Shown: one piece after another, positions 36,426-47,969 of the stretch | Numbering within the stretch: position 1 is the stretch's first letter | Layout of the letters: each line of letters begins with the position of its first letter | From: Mytilus trossulus | Taxonomy: Eukaryota; Mollusca; Bivalvia; Mytilida; Mytilidae | Reading direction: 5' to 3' | DNA length: 64,000 nt | NCBI RefSeq assembly: GCF_036588685.1 | Contig: NC_086386.1 | Coordinates: forward strand, 43,013,878-43,077,877 | Made by a program: the position numbers and the translations under genes | Notes under the pieces: generated by a model | What the model saw: the letters and a program-made list of their open reading frames with translations, nothing else | What the model was told of the DNA's origin: nothing | The model's database searches: none

Positions 36426-36889
36426 GAAATCAATTTTCCCAATCCACTATAAATAAATATGTTTAAACTATTTAAAAACTAGATATAATCATAAAATAAC
36501 GGCATTTGGAATGATATAGTATATAGATATTGACACTATGCATGATAGATAACTAATGGATCATTTAATTACACTTATTTTAAAATTAGATAACATGTTT
36601 TAATATTGCGTTATAAGTACACACATTTGTTTTGTTTTTGAAAAAGCAAAATATATCTAAAACATTAAAGCAATGCTCCTACATCCTTGTCATTACAAAT
36701 TCATGCGTTTTTTCAGACTGTTTATGAAGTTTTTAAACTAAATCAGCTGAATGTTGATATTTTAGTTTGATAGAACCTAAGTTATTCATTAGTTGTAATC
36801 TACTTTGAACTAGCGTTTTGAGTAAAGCCAATTGCTGATTTTTACAGATTTTCGTATGTTAATTCAAATTATGATGTTACACCACTTCC

Positions 36890-37135
36890 TTGGGTAATGA
36901 TATGGTTAGCGGTTCAAAACTATTTACCCCTGCCACATTTCGTACATGTCTTTTTTTTAATATGGAGCCTGTAGTACAGTGGTTTATGTTGTTTCATTTC
37001 TGTCATATTTGTTTTCGTGAAATATATTATTGGAAATTAGGCCGTTACTTTCTTTTTTCGTTTGAACTGTTTCATATTTTCATGTCAGGGCATTTAACAG
37101 TCGCAAATACGTTATTTTTTTCTCATTATTAAAGG
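36890..37135 (+). repeat. Dispersed repeat family C, internal fragment
   Basis: GAGCCTGTAGTACAGTGG, then AGGCCGTTACTTTC and CGTTTGAACTGTTTCAT match the layout of the copy at 62690-62940 (GAGTCTGTTATTCAGTGG, GTTTGAATTGTTTTACAT). The 80-codon frame over it is not a gene. Confidence 0.5.
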
Positions 37136-37914
37136 TCAAACGGTGGCATACAATTGATTAATATCACTTCAATTTAACTCTAGCGTATAGTTTCATTGGT
37201 ACACAATAGTTATCAAAAGTACCAGGATTATAATTTTATACGCCAGACGCGCGTTTCGTCTACATAAGACTCATCAGTGACGCTCTGATCAAAATAGTTA
37301 AAAAGCAAAAACAAATACAAAGTTGAGGAGCATTGAGGACCCAAAATTCCAAGAAGTTGTGCCAAATACGGCTAAGGTAATCTACTCCTGGGGTAAGAAA
37401 ATCCTTAGTTTTTCGAAAAATTCAAAGTTTTGTAAACAGAAAATTTATAAAAATACACAAACCATATCTCCTCATTTGTATACTTAACAAATATACAAAC
37501 CCAGCTAAGGACAGCTTTACATGAGGGGTTCAAACTTCAATTTCTTATTAATATCATATCAATTCATAAACAAACAATTTGGAAAGTTTTGTGTATAAAT
37601 TATGTCAGTTCCAAAGTACCAATGCACTGACTACTGGGCCAGTGGTACCATCGGAGACGGAAACTTCCACCAAAATGGAATCTACCCAATGCTTGCAATA
37701 CAATCAAAAAAGTTACTAGGCTTATAATTGTTTACCTTAGACGCACGGACTCGAGATTGACGTTCGAATTAAGTTAAAAGGTCAAATGAAGACGAATTTG
37801 AAGAGCGTTGACGACCAAAACTGCAAATAGATTTTTCCAAATACAGGTAATCTATTCCTGGGTTAGAAAATCCGTTGTATTTCGAACAATTCAAAGTTGT
37901 GTAAACAGTCAGTT

Positions 37915-38075
37915 TATTTTTTTATTTTTGGTGGGGTTCGTGTTGCTTATTCTTTGGTTTTCTATGTTGTGTCATGTGTTCTATTGTTTGTCTATTTGTC
38001 TTCCTTCATTTTAAATCAGTTTATTTTTTCGATTTTTTAGTTTGCCTGTCCCTCTGGTATCTTTCATCTCTCTTT
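37915..38075 (-). repeat. Dispersed repeat family D, reverse fragment
   Basis: GGTGGGGTTCGTGTTGCTTA, followed by a Tyr/Phe-rich T-run and TTGCCTGTCCCTCTGG, is the complementary version of family D (compare 11260-11390). Confidence 0.5.
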
Positions 38076-38556
38076 GTTAAACACAAATTTGGTTAAAATA
38101 AATATGTAAATGACAGTTCACAATAGTTTGATCACAACATGTCGTTCGATTAAGTAGCCTAAATGTAAATAGAACAGCATGTCATGCACCTAACACAAGA
38201 CACTAAAATTGGTAGCTATGATGAGTTTATTCACCTTAGCGATAAACAGACAACATGTGTGAATGAATCAAAATTTAATTAACCTGAGCCTCATATTTGT
38301 TTGATTTAATGCAAGGGTTTTTGTGTTGGTATAATCAATTCCAGTGTATGTTTATCTTTGAAGTAATCAAGAAGTGTTTTAACATATCTAAATATACAGC
38401 CAAAATACTCCAAAGCTTACTCTAAATGTTCGTTCTCTCGTTGTTAACATCATTATTAGATTATTTTTGTTTACCTCTTTGACTTTGACATATTTGGCGT
38501 TTAGGGGTTCTGGGGAAGGTAAATAAATACAAGAAATGCTTTTTAAACGAATGGTA
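38076..38556. other. Non-coding stretch, nothing recognised
   Basis: AT-rich sequence. This is the downstream flank of the B-box pseudogene. Confidence 0.45.
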
Positions 38557-38562
38557 TTTATT
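38557..38562 (-). terminator. Candidate polyadenylation signal downstream of the B-box pseudogene
   Basis: AATAAA on the minus strand about 41 bp past the stop codon at 38603. Confidence 0.35.
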
Positions 38563-38602
38563 AAGTGTAATTTTACATTATTATCCATTTTTCCTTTGTA
38601 AG

Positions 38603-40226
38603 TTACTTTCCAATGCCAAATAAGTTTGAAATCAAATTGGTTAGCCATTTCCATGCCTCGTTTAAAGTTGAATATCGACTTAAATGTAATTCATTATAAT
38701 TTGAATGATTCAAATCTAAAATGAATATTTGATCTCTATCTGCTATCCATAAGTAATCACAATAGATTGCTATAGATGTTGGTTTATCTAGTCCGTCTCT
38801 TGCATCTGCTACACATTTGATATAGTTTAAATTTTCGTCAAGTGCAAAAACACTGCGATGCCGAAAGTCCGATACAAATATGTTCCCCTTTCTTGAACAT
38901 ATTCCGTGGGACTCAAAGCTTTGATTCGGAATATACCCAATTATGCCAGAAAATTCTTTTGCTGCTATATATTCGTATTTGGCCTTTCCTAAAACTTTAA
39001 CATTATGTATGCCTCTGAAGTTCTCCTCAGCATATAAAATACATAATGCTGATTTGACATATTGCATAAGATATGGCTTTTCTAAAGGAAAGGTAGAAAT
39101 CTTGAATTGTCCGGTAATAATGCCGTCCTTGTTCATTTGTACAACACAACCTTCATATCTACAACATTCGTCCCATGATTTTGAAGAAAGATAAACTGTC
39201 AATAAATCGTCAATTGAATTACAGAAGCAGTAAGGTATCAACGAATCATTACCGACGTTTGCAAATCTTACTAATCGCCTGTCTTTGAGAAGTTTGATAA
39301 TGATTGTATATTTTATATTCAGAATCAAAACATATCCGTCCTTCAAAACAACAATGTCGTCTGCATCGTCTGCATACACCGTATCTTCTAAATATTGATT
39401 TGTCATCTTATATAATCGTCGGTTAGCTAGAATCCACGCATCAGTATAATTTATAGGACATACTTTCTTTATGCGTCCTATGTCTTTGTTAAGTTTATAA
39501 ACGTGGAACGGGTTGTCATCTTTTATTTCGTCGGATGATCTATCAATTGAATCTTCATCAATGTCGTCTTCTGTATCAAACCACTCATCTTCTGTGTCTA
39601 AATTACCAGAATTATCTGTTTGTGTTGATACACAAATATGTATCTTCGAGGAAATATTTATTGATTCAGATGGCTGCTGATTTTTTTTCATTTTGTCACA
39701 AGCAACGGGAACGGTATAAATTCAGAACGAATATGAATAATTTTCTCCAGTTTATATTCAGTTTATCCATATTAAATTTTAGTGACGTCAAATTACAGAT
39801 TTCTGACACTAGTTGTTAAATCATGTGACGATATCTTGTGTTTTTGTAACAAAGTATGAAGTTCTGATAACATATATGTCTCATGCACATTAATCTGTTC
39901 CTTCATTTGTTCTGCATTTGTCTAAGTTTGGTATAACCTTCATCTATCGTTAAATGTCTCATATTTTATTTGTTATGTCACTTAACTATTCGATATTTTT
40001 TTAAACGGTTGTCGATTATGGAAAATGAAAATCCACTATTTTTGCAGATATCATCTTCGGCGTCCTATAATCAACAAAGAAAATATGTTTTGTGAAATTT
40101 TCCAAAGCACTCGAAACAAACAAAAACATGACAATCCTTCCAATACAGCTAGTACTTTTCCTTAGTATAAGACCTGCAGAAGAAGGTTCGTTCTAATTTA
40201 CCTGTATTTGATATACTATCCGCCAT
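38603..40226 (-). pseudogene. B-box/coiled-coil/propeller paralogue with ruined N-terminal half
   Basis: The original start is still visible (ATG at 40226, MADSISNTGK). The reading frame then meets a stop inside the B-box (KEKY followed by TAG) and further stops and frame breaks through the coiled-coil region down to about 39700. Zinc ligands are also lost: the first H is Y, and the first C of the second pair is W. Part of the linker before the acidic segment is deleted. From 39691 to 38603 the frame is open for 362 codons, covering the acidic linker (EDEWFDTEDD) and the whole propeller-like region, closely similar to the intact gene at 33155-34771. It has an extra C-terminal tail ending in FGIGK. 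Either this half is a pseudogene decaying from the 5 prime side, or it is still expressed from an internal ATG. Confidence 0.82.
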
Positions 40227-40327
40227 TATGATTTAAATTTGTTCAATCATGTATTAAACGTGTGTATGTATATTCAATGGTGTCTACAAGTTTTGTAAAG
40301 ATTTATATAGAACTTAATTATAAATAA

Positions 40328-40344
40328 ATTATCACATGATACCA
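40328..40344 (-). promoter_or_regulatory. Conserved E-box palindrome upstream of the B-box pseudogene
   Basis: The plus-strand reading is ATTATCACATGATACCA, 102 bp upstream of the old ATG. Sixteen of 17 bases agree with the intact gene, although the coding N-terminus is ruined. Confidence 0.6.
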
Positions 40345-41965
40345 TAAAATAGAATAGCAATATGGTTCAAAACACTACTAAAGCATTGTTGTATTCAATT
40401 CCCATTTAATCATCGATCTCAAGTCAAAAGGTTTTTTTTCTAACATATAATAGTGTGTGTTTTAAATTTGTTATGTACTCTAACATGTTTAATAAAGACG
40501 AACCCAATTATTTTTAAGGACTCTTAATACCTTCGTTAAAGCTGGAGTTCTTTTTCAATACTCTATAAAACAAATAAGCCAAAACAAATTTGATTGCTAG
40601 AAGAACTACTGATAAATTCCTTTCACAGCACAGTAGTGTTATATGAAACATTATCATAAAAACTAAGGGCGCACGTGCCGTTGTCAATGAAATTACTAAC
40701 GTCATATATAATGAAATTAACTATACCAATTTTCTTGCAAGTAAAATAGCGATAAACAGATTATCATTTATCCTCTCAACTCGTTCGCTTTCTCACTTTT
40801 GCTCAAATGAGATAATCAATCGCTACTTTCCAAATTTAGTATCTCCATCCCCTTTTTAATCAATTCGCTGTCATAGATGTCATTGACACCTGTTTGTTAT
40901 ATATGACACGGTACCAAACAGTATCAGATTGAATTTAACAATTCGACAACGTATTTCTTAGCAGTGATATATGAGTCCAAAATATTTCAAAATGAAAAAC
41001 CTAAAACAAATTTATTTTTAATAGAAAAATTGGCGGGAAAATGTTCTTTCTTGATTTTTCATAGCTTTATCATTGACCAATCAAAGTTCTAAAAAACTGT
41101 TAAAAAATAGATAAGATTTTATAAGACTTTTACAGATGGCTTATAATTATACATGTAAAAGGTTTTTAAAAAGAAAAATGGGGGTTCATGTGCAAATTTG
41201 TTAAGGCATTCAAATTGATTAAACCAGAGGATTTCGAAAATCGGACAAACATTCCAAAACATGACAAGCAAACATCATTAATACATCATAACAGACAATC
41301 CCGGAAGACACTAGTTACATCATTCATTAACAAACAGAAATCATGATAATCTGAAAATTTTAGTCGTGAGTTCAAAGTAAGTTATCAAATTTAATTTAAC
41401 AACTGTAACAGTAAATAAAATAACTACAACACAAAATATATAAAAATTTGAAACGCTTAACAAATGCAATGGCCGTCAGTGTTTTTCTCGTTTTTTCGAA
41501 AAAAAATCATTAAAAATGTGATACCTTTAATCGTGCCAATATTGTTCGTAACATTTCATTGTATTTAAAAAAATTTCAAAAGGGAAATGTGACGACGATA
41601 AATTAGGTCGTTAGTTTTCTCGTTAGAATTGTTTTCGATTGTCTTTTTGATTGTAATATGAGTGACTTCCTGAAACACAAAAACATAACGCATCTAAGGA
41701 TTCAATAAACGTTCTTCGACAATAGACAGGTGTCAATTATCAAAATTAAAATCGCACCTATTTCATTAAATTAACTATCAAAGTTATATATACTGTAATT
41801 TTCAAATTAAAAAAAAAATCAAGATTTAAAAAAAAAAAATCCCTTAATTACTTGTAAAAATTGTAATAATTTTGATAAAACCCTATCCTCGAATGGCAAA
41901 ATATGTTTTGCTGTAATTTGTTGACAGATTAAACAAACGTGTGCATTCAAGGAACAAATTCACTG
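40345..41965. other. Intergenic stretch between the second and third B-box copies
   Basis: AT-rich sequence with A-runs near 41808-41840. No gene or pairable repeat was seen. Confidence 0.45.
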
Positions 41966-41971
41966 TTTATT
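41966..41971 (-). terminator. Candidate polyadenylation signal of the third B-box copy
   Basis: AATAAA on the minus strand about 98 bp beyond the stop codon at 42069. Confidence 0.4.
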
Positions 41972-42068
41972 TGTATAACGTTTTCTACATATGATTGACT
42001 GATACAGCTTACTTAACAATTCCTTTTTGAGCATGGTCGTTTGCTTTGCTACTATATACATGATTAAT

Positions 42069-43694
42069 CTATATGTTGTCAAAATCGAATTTAAACATTT
42101 GATCTCCATCTGCGATCCACAAAATGTCATTCAAAACTGCAATACCTGTTGGTGTATCTAATCCGTTTCTGGCATCTGCAATACACCTTTTATAGTTTAG
42201 GTTGTTTTGGTCGAGTATATAAACGCTATGGTGCCGAAAATCCGACACGTATATATCCTTCGTATCTGTACATATTCCATGACACTCAAAATGATTAGAT
42301 GGATTATGTCCAAGAACTCCTTCAAAGGATTCTATTGTTTCACATTTATCATTGACTGCTTTTAATAGATTTATAATATGCATTTTTTTCGAAACGTGTC
42401 TTGGATAAAGAACACATAAATTTGAATCGACATTTTGCATAAGATATGGCTTCTCCATCAAATCTGTATAAAAATAATATTCATTTGTTACAATACCGTC
42501 CTTATTTGATTGTACAACCAAGTTTCTATAGATATAGGAAGATGTGGTGTTAGTGCCATCCCAGTTTCTATGATTTTGATACTTTGTATTTGATATCAAA
42601 TAAACTGACAATATATCTTCTTTTGAATTACAAAAGCAATACGGTAACATATTACTGCTACCGACGTTGCCAAATCTTACCAATCGTCTGTTTTCAAGAA
42701 GTTTCATTATGATGTTACTTTCAGTTCTCAAAACCAAGACGTACCCTTCCTTTAAAACAACAATGTCATCAGCATCGTCTGCATACACTGTATCTTCTAA
42801 AGCATGATTTACCATCTTATATAATTGTCGGTCAGCAAGAATCCATGCGTCAGTACGAGATATAGGACATATTTTCTTAATGCGTCCTATTTCTTTGTTC
42901 AACTTATAAACGTGTAACGGGTTGTCATCTTTTATTTCGTCGGATGATCTTTCAATTGAATCTTCATCTGTTCCACCATCTGCATCAAACCACTCATTTT
43001 CTATGTCTGAACCATCAGGATCCTCTGTTTGAGTCGATACCGAAACGTGTATCTTTGAGGAAATATTCATCGATTTTGAGACATCAATCATTTCCTTTAC
43101 AAATTTTAAATCTGTTTTAAAATTTGGCTTCTGATAATTTTTTACCTCTTCACAGCCAATATCGCATGCTTTCAATTCAGAAAGAACATTAATGATTTCT
43201 TCGAGTTTATATTCAGGAAGTTTTTCGGTGTTAACATGATTAAATTTAGTGACTTGTGTTCGAATATTTTCGACACGAGTTGTTAATTCCTGTGATGATA
43301 GCTGGTGAGTTTTGAACATGCTTTTAAGTCCTGATAGCAAATATTTTTCAGACAAATTTATTTGTTCCTTGTATTTTTCTGCATTCGTCTTAATTTGTTG
43401 CTCTATTTCACCTTCGTCTTCAGATAATTGTCTCATATTTTTATCGATTATTTGACGAAATTCATCCATTCTTTTTACAAAGTTGTCGTTTTCAGAAAAT
43501 AACATGCTAAATTGATTCCGGATATCCTCTTCGACATCTTGCTATCGACAAAATACGTGTTTTTCGTGAAATTCTCCTAAGCACACAAAGCAAACAAAAT
43601 CTTGACAATCATTGCAATAAAGCTGGTAAGTTTCCTTAGTATGGAGTCTACAAAATAAAGTTGGTTCTGATCTACATGTGATTTCCTCTGCCAT
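42069..43694 (-). pseudogene. B-box/coiled-coil/propeller paralogue with one in-frame stop after the B-box
   Basis: From the ATG at 43694 (MAEEITCRSE) the frame is intact except for one TAG at 43542-43544, codon 51. Codons 1-50 hold a full B-box (C15, H18, C27, C30, C35, C38, H43, H46) and end FCR. The frame continues from codon 52 without another stop to 42069, 541 codons in all. An ATG at 43505 (codon 64) would give a 478-residue protein with coiled coil, acidic linker and propeller-like region but no B-box. The intact paralogue has Leu (TTA) at the stop position. Alternatives are a young pseudogene, a null allele, a sequencing error, readthrough, or use of the two partial frames. A repeat-derived segment lies in frame at 42528-42558. 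The body shows little sign of relaxed constraint, which argues for recent or partial loss. Confidence 0.8.
42528..42558 (+). repeat. Fragment of dispersed repeat family C inside the third B-box copy
   Basis: ATAGATATAGGAAGATGTGG plus the next 11 bp match 48046-48076 at 29 of 31 positions. On the coding strand it reads in frame as part of GTNTTSSYIYR, a segment absent from both paralogues. Confidence 0.75.
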
Positions 43695-43782
43695 AGTACA
43701 TGTAGTTTGTTAAATATTATCAAAGATATATAAATGAATTATTAGTATTGTCGGTAATCGATTGACAAGTCTTCTTTTCAAA

Positions 43783-43799
43783 ATTGTCACGTGATACCA
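43783..43799 (-). promoter_or_regulatory. Conserved E-box palindrome upstream of the third B-box copy
   Basis: The plus-strand reading is ATTGTCACGTGATACCA, 89 bp upstream of the ATG. The core TCACGTGA is a canonical CACGTG E-box of the MITF/TFE/USF-binding type. Confidence 0.6.
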
Positions 43800-44509
43800 A
43801 AGATTTAAATTGTACTTCTATTATATGCTATTGCTAATCATTGGCCTGAATCCGAAGTTAATACAACGAACATATTTGTAAATTAATATTGTGATATGTC
43901 ATATTTGTATTTTCAAACCGTTTAATATATGTTTAAAACCTTTAGGCTATTAGATGTATTCCCTATGTTTCATATGGTATCTTATTAAATTTTCATATAT
44001 GTTATTGATAAAAAGATAACTTATAAAATAAGATGTGAAAAAGAAATATACTTAATGAAGTATAAACAAAACACTTTTGCTTGTCTTTAGTTGGAATAAC
44101 AATATGAAAGAAACAAGTGCCTTTAAAAAGTCGTGAAATAATCCTGTTTAGCATTGAAACAACAAAAGGGTACAGAATCCTTAATTACTAACAGAAACGT
44201 AACAAAAACTATTCCAAATGACAAACTTAAGGGGGCTACCATTTGATTTGCTTAGAGAGGGTTTGCTGTAGGATTTTGAAAATGAATATCCTGGCCTGTT
44301 AAAATTTACATAGTCTCCGTTAGAGTCAGAAGAAAGCAATAGAGAACTACCACCAAAAAACATAAGTAATTATTGATATTGAATATATCATAAAGTTTGG
44401 ATACAAAATCGAGTACTCAACTTTTTGTTTTTTGCATAATTACAGTTTAGTCAGCGGAGATACGACTCTTCAGTTTAACATATCACGATAATAAATCATA
44501 TTATCTAAA
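43800..44509. other. Non-coding stretch, nothing recognised
   Basis: AT-rich flank upstream of the B-box array. A 60-codon minus-strand frame at 44181-44363 has no motif. Confidence 0.45.
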
Positions 44510-44890
44510 GGTAAAATAACAATAATACCGAACTCAGAGGAAAATTCAAAACGGAAAGTTCCTTATTAAATGGCTAACTGATCAAAAGCTCGAACACATC
44601 AAACAAATGGATAACACCAAATTTCTGACTTTGTATAGGCATTTTCATATGAAGAAAAACACAGCAATAATGTCCAAGAGGTAAAACCGCTGCATGCTTG
44701 TGTTATAATGCTGACTGATGTTAGCTCTATTGAAAAAAGTCAAATAACAAAAAGCCAAACTCCCAGGAATGTTCAAAACTGCAATCCCGTAATACAACAA
44801 CAAATCAAAAGCTCAAACACATCAAACGAATGGATAACATCTGTCATATTCCTGACTTGGTACAGTATGTAATGCAAACCACAAGCAGGG
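44510..44890 (+). repeat. Dispersed repeat family B, fuller copy with internal duplication
   Basis: AATACCGAACTCAGAGG, AATTCAAAACGGAAAG, CAAAAGCTCGAACACATC and ATGGATAACA occur in order. The AAAGCTC-AACACATCAAAC-AATGGATAACA block occurs twice (about 44584 and 44807), the second followed by TCATATTCCTGACTTGG. Recognised as a common mussel repeat. Confidence 0.7.
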
Positions 44891-46104
44891 ATTGTATTGT
44901 TTTTTTTTTTATTTTGATAGTATCTTTTCAAGTTTAAAATAATTATGAACATCTATATACAATTTCAAAAAGTTCAGTTTCATTCGTTTTCATTAATTTA
45001 TTTTCTTGTGTCAACTGTAATTCATGTTGTTTAATTTTTCGTAGAGCAATTACTTTTTTAGAGGAACATGCTCATTGACTAGTTCATTTAGCTTGTTTTA
45101 AAGTCTATCAACTTGAATTTATCAACATTTTTTTGGAAACTCAACCACTTGTACGTGAACAGAAGTGTATAGATATGTTAACACTCATGAGATTCTTCTA
45201 AAAGAATACAACAAACAAAACACAGCGAATTTCATACCGTTCAGTTTTGAGTTGTTGGTTTGATTGATGTATACACTGCATCATGACTGTTTTATGTGTC
45301 AACAAGTTGTTGTTTATTTACTTCACAATGAAGGTATTCGCATTTTATAGCTGATGTTTATCATTTGAAAAATCTATTTCAAGGTATCCCCCTTTTCTTT
45401 TATCCCTCTTCATAAAATGATTTATACCAAAACAATGCAAAAGCAAAACAAAAAGCAAAAAACATCAAAAAATCGTTTTCCAGACATAACTCGTAACAAA
45501 ACAAGCTTCGTTTTTCAGAGGTAAGCATACGATATGTAATGCGTTTGAAACCGTTATACCCAATTTGCAAAGTTTCCTCAGAGAAGGTATTGGCAAAAAT
45601 CAGTCTGGTTTTATACGTATAGTATACGTTTGTGGCTTGTGGCGTTTTTCTTGTATTTTGAAGTTGTGCTCTGCATAGTTTAAAATCTAAGAATCCCTAA
45701 AAATTTAAAACAACGACTCGATCATAAAATGAGTCTTTGTCATGGCTTTTTCGTAATAACAAACAAAAGTTTTGCCAAAATTTGATACAGTACACCTTTT
45801 TCATTGAATAATCTATACATTAAAGTTTGCACTGCATGCTATGTTAATATCAAAACATAATCTAGTAACCATGTCTAGGTCTGTTGAAACATAGTCCTCG
45901 ACGGGACGGAGTAAACTCGTAAACGTACGATGAGGCGAACGATTGAAATCTTAGTTGCTAGTTGTCCCTTTCCTCTTCTATTTAGAATGTAAAATAAAAG
46001 GGGAATGTTAAAAATATCAATTCTAATTACGTGAATACTACTGGCTAAAAAAAATATAAATCTGACACAACTCATGTGATATATTGTTAGGACACCTGTC
46101 TATT
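44891..46104. other. Non-coding stretch, nothing recognised
   Basis: AT-rich sequence with no supported gene or repeat. Confidence 0.45.
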
Positions 46105-46205
46105 GTTGCGGATCACACGTCTCCTCTAGATTTCTTTTGGTTATTTTTGTTGTTGGATTGCTGTCTCATTGACAATTACCTCTCATCTCCTTTTATTCAC
46201 GCAGT
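46105..46205 (-). repeat. Dispersed repeat family C, terminal module
   Basis: GTTGGATTGCTGTCTCATTG followed by ACAATTACCTCTCATCTCC is a diverged form of the family C terminal module. Confidence 0.5.
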
Positions 46206-47969
46206 ACTTAAAAGTTGCTTTGTTGTAAATTGGCACATTCTTGGGTGTCTACTTTAGCATAGATGATGTTCACTTTGGTGGGCAGAGGTTGATTTTAACA
46301 ATTTTTTTTTCAATCTCTCCCTTGAATCCAATTAATTTCTCTGCATTTTTTTTTATTTTGGAATCTCTTCCAATCGATATGCTTTGTTTAAGCTTTGTTC
46401 GTCTCTCTTGTTGTTGTTTTTTTAATTGTAAAAGAATTATATGTAACATGACCTGCTACACTTCATTTCATTTTTGGCCTTTACCAAATGTTTTTTCAGA
46501 TTTATCATTTGAGATGTTAGTTTTCACTTGAACTTCATCGCTTATAAAGTCTGATTTGATTGTGTGATGATTTTGTATCTTGAATTGTCCTCTTTACCTT
46601 AGTTACAGTTCTGCAGTAGCTTTATATTTTGATACATTTGTATAAAACTTAATCAAACATATAAAACATAAGACACATATTTAGCGGGTAAATCTTGGGT
46701 AAGGTCCCGAATGTCGAGTGAACGAGGTTCTTAAAGGGGGCTCTCATACAAGTAGTACTGAATGCACTTTTCAGGACACCCCTCCTTCAAGAATTTATAA
46801 GGTAATCTTTAATTAAAGTCGGGTTACTTATATATACATTATAACAATTCGTAGTTGACTATTACGTGGTGGACATATTCACCGATGATTTATTTTTTCC
46901 ACAATCCGGCCCTATATTGCAACATTTTGTCAGGGACAATCCTCAGTGTATGTAAAGTGCGGATCCTAAATTATCATTTTTACTGTATATGCCATAAATG
47001 TCTAATGTAGAATGATAAATAAACAGACGAACTTTTTTTAATTTTTGAAGAAAATGAAGAAAATGAATTAAAATGTATATGCTCAGAAATACATAATACT
47101 AATAAAACAAAGTTAGAGACGCGAGCAGGGTTTTATCGCGCCTATAGCCATCCAGCTGTGAAATATATACCAAAATAGGTGAATATTTAGGACATTTCAC
47201 GAACAGATTGTGCAGGTGCTTTATAACTAACCGGTGAGATGTTGTTGCAGTAAAAAATATTCATTTTAATACAATTATTAAAGTTGTATAACGTAGAATA
47301 TGTTTTGTCATTCAGTTTCTTCATATTTAACTAAATTCCACTATGATGATTTCGTAATGCTAGTCATGTTTACTGTCAAATAATGATACTATTCTCTCAT
47401 TTTCACTGTGGAGCGAATCATTAGTATTGTATATGCGGTGCATTTTTACTGTATAATTTTTTATTTTTTTTATCTATTACAGCTCATTTCTTTAAGCATG
47501 TAGAGCAAGACTTTAGTTGATTTGCTTGCTTTTTTTTATTGGATAATCATTATGATAACACCCAATTTAATTCAAATATTAAAAATACAGGTTAAACTAT
47601 GCCTATTCATATTGTTTCAAAATGTCAATCTTATTTACAAAATTTGTATAAACAATTATACGAACAAAGCAAGCAAGCCAACCAAAGTTTTGCTTTACAT
47701 GCATTAGGAAATTAGCTGTAAAGCCTTAATTTAGCCGACTTGCTCAAACAATAGATAAAGTAAGAGAAAGATTTGATAAAATTTAACTTACGGAGGAAAG
47801 TTTGGTTTTAAAACACTATAATAAATTCAATAGAAATAACATTTATTCCAAATGTATTCCATTTAGTTTCTCATAAAGCGTATAGGGATCTTTATCCTTA
47901 TTTGTTCTTATCCATTTCCATGACACTTCACCACTAATTACGTACATCTTGATATAGATTGCACCTTTG
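46206..47969. other. Non-coding stretch, nothing recognised
   Basis: AT-rich sequence. A 96-codon plus-strand frame at 46241-46531 is F/L/S-rich with no ATG-context or domain signal, and is not called. Confidence 0.45.

Larger units (their letters stand above)
36170..37910 (+). repeat. Cluster of family A monomers, interrupted
   Basis: Pieces of the same monomer occur in order: about 36170-36260 (GACTACTAAGCTGATGATAC and CCACCAGCAGC); 37219-37440 (GCCAGACGCGCGTTTCGTC, then ACGGCTAAGGTAATCTACTC); 37610-37690 (GACTACTGGGCCAGTGGTAC); and 37730-37910 (a degraded second GACGCAC..., then GGTAATCTATTCCTGGG). The cyclic order suggests an originally tandem family. A tRNA-like block and a family C fragment lie between the pieces. 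Confidence 0.65.

Noticed and set aside
46241..46531. 96-codon plus-strand frame
   Set aside because: It is F/L/S-rich translation of T-rich DNA with no domain, and a family C module lies just upstream.
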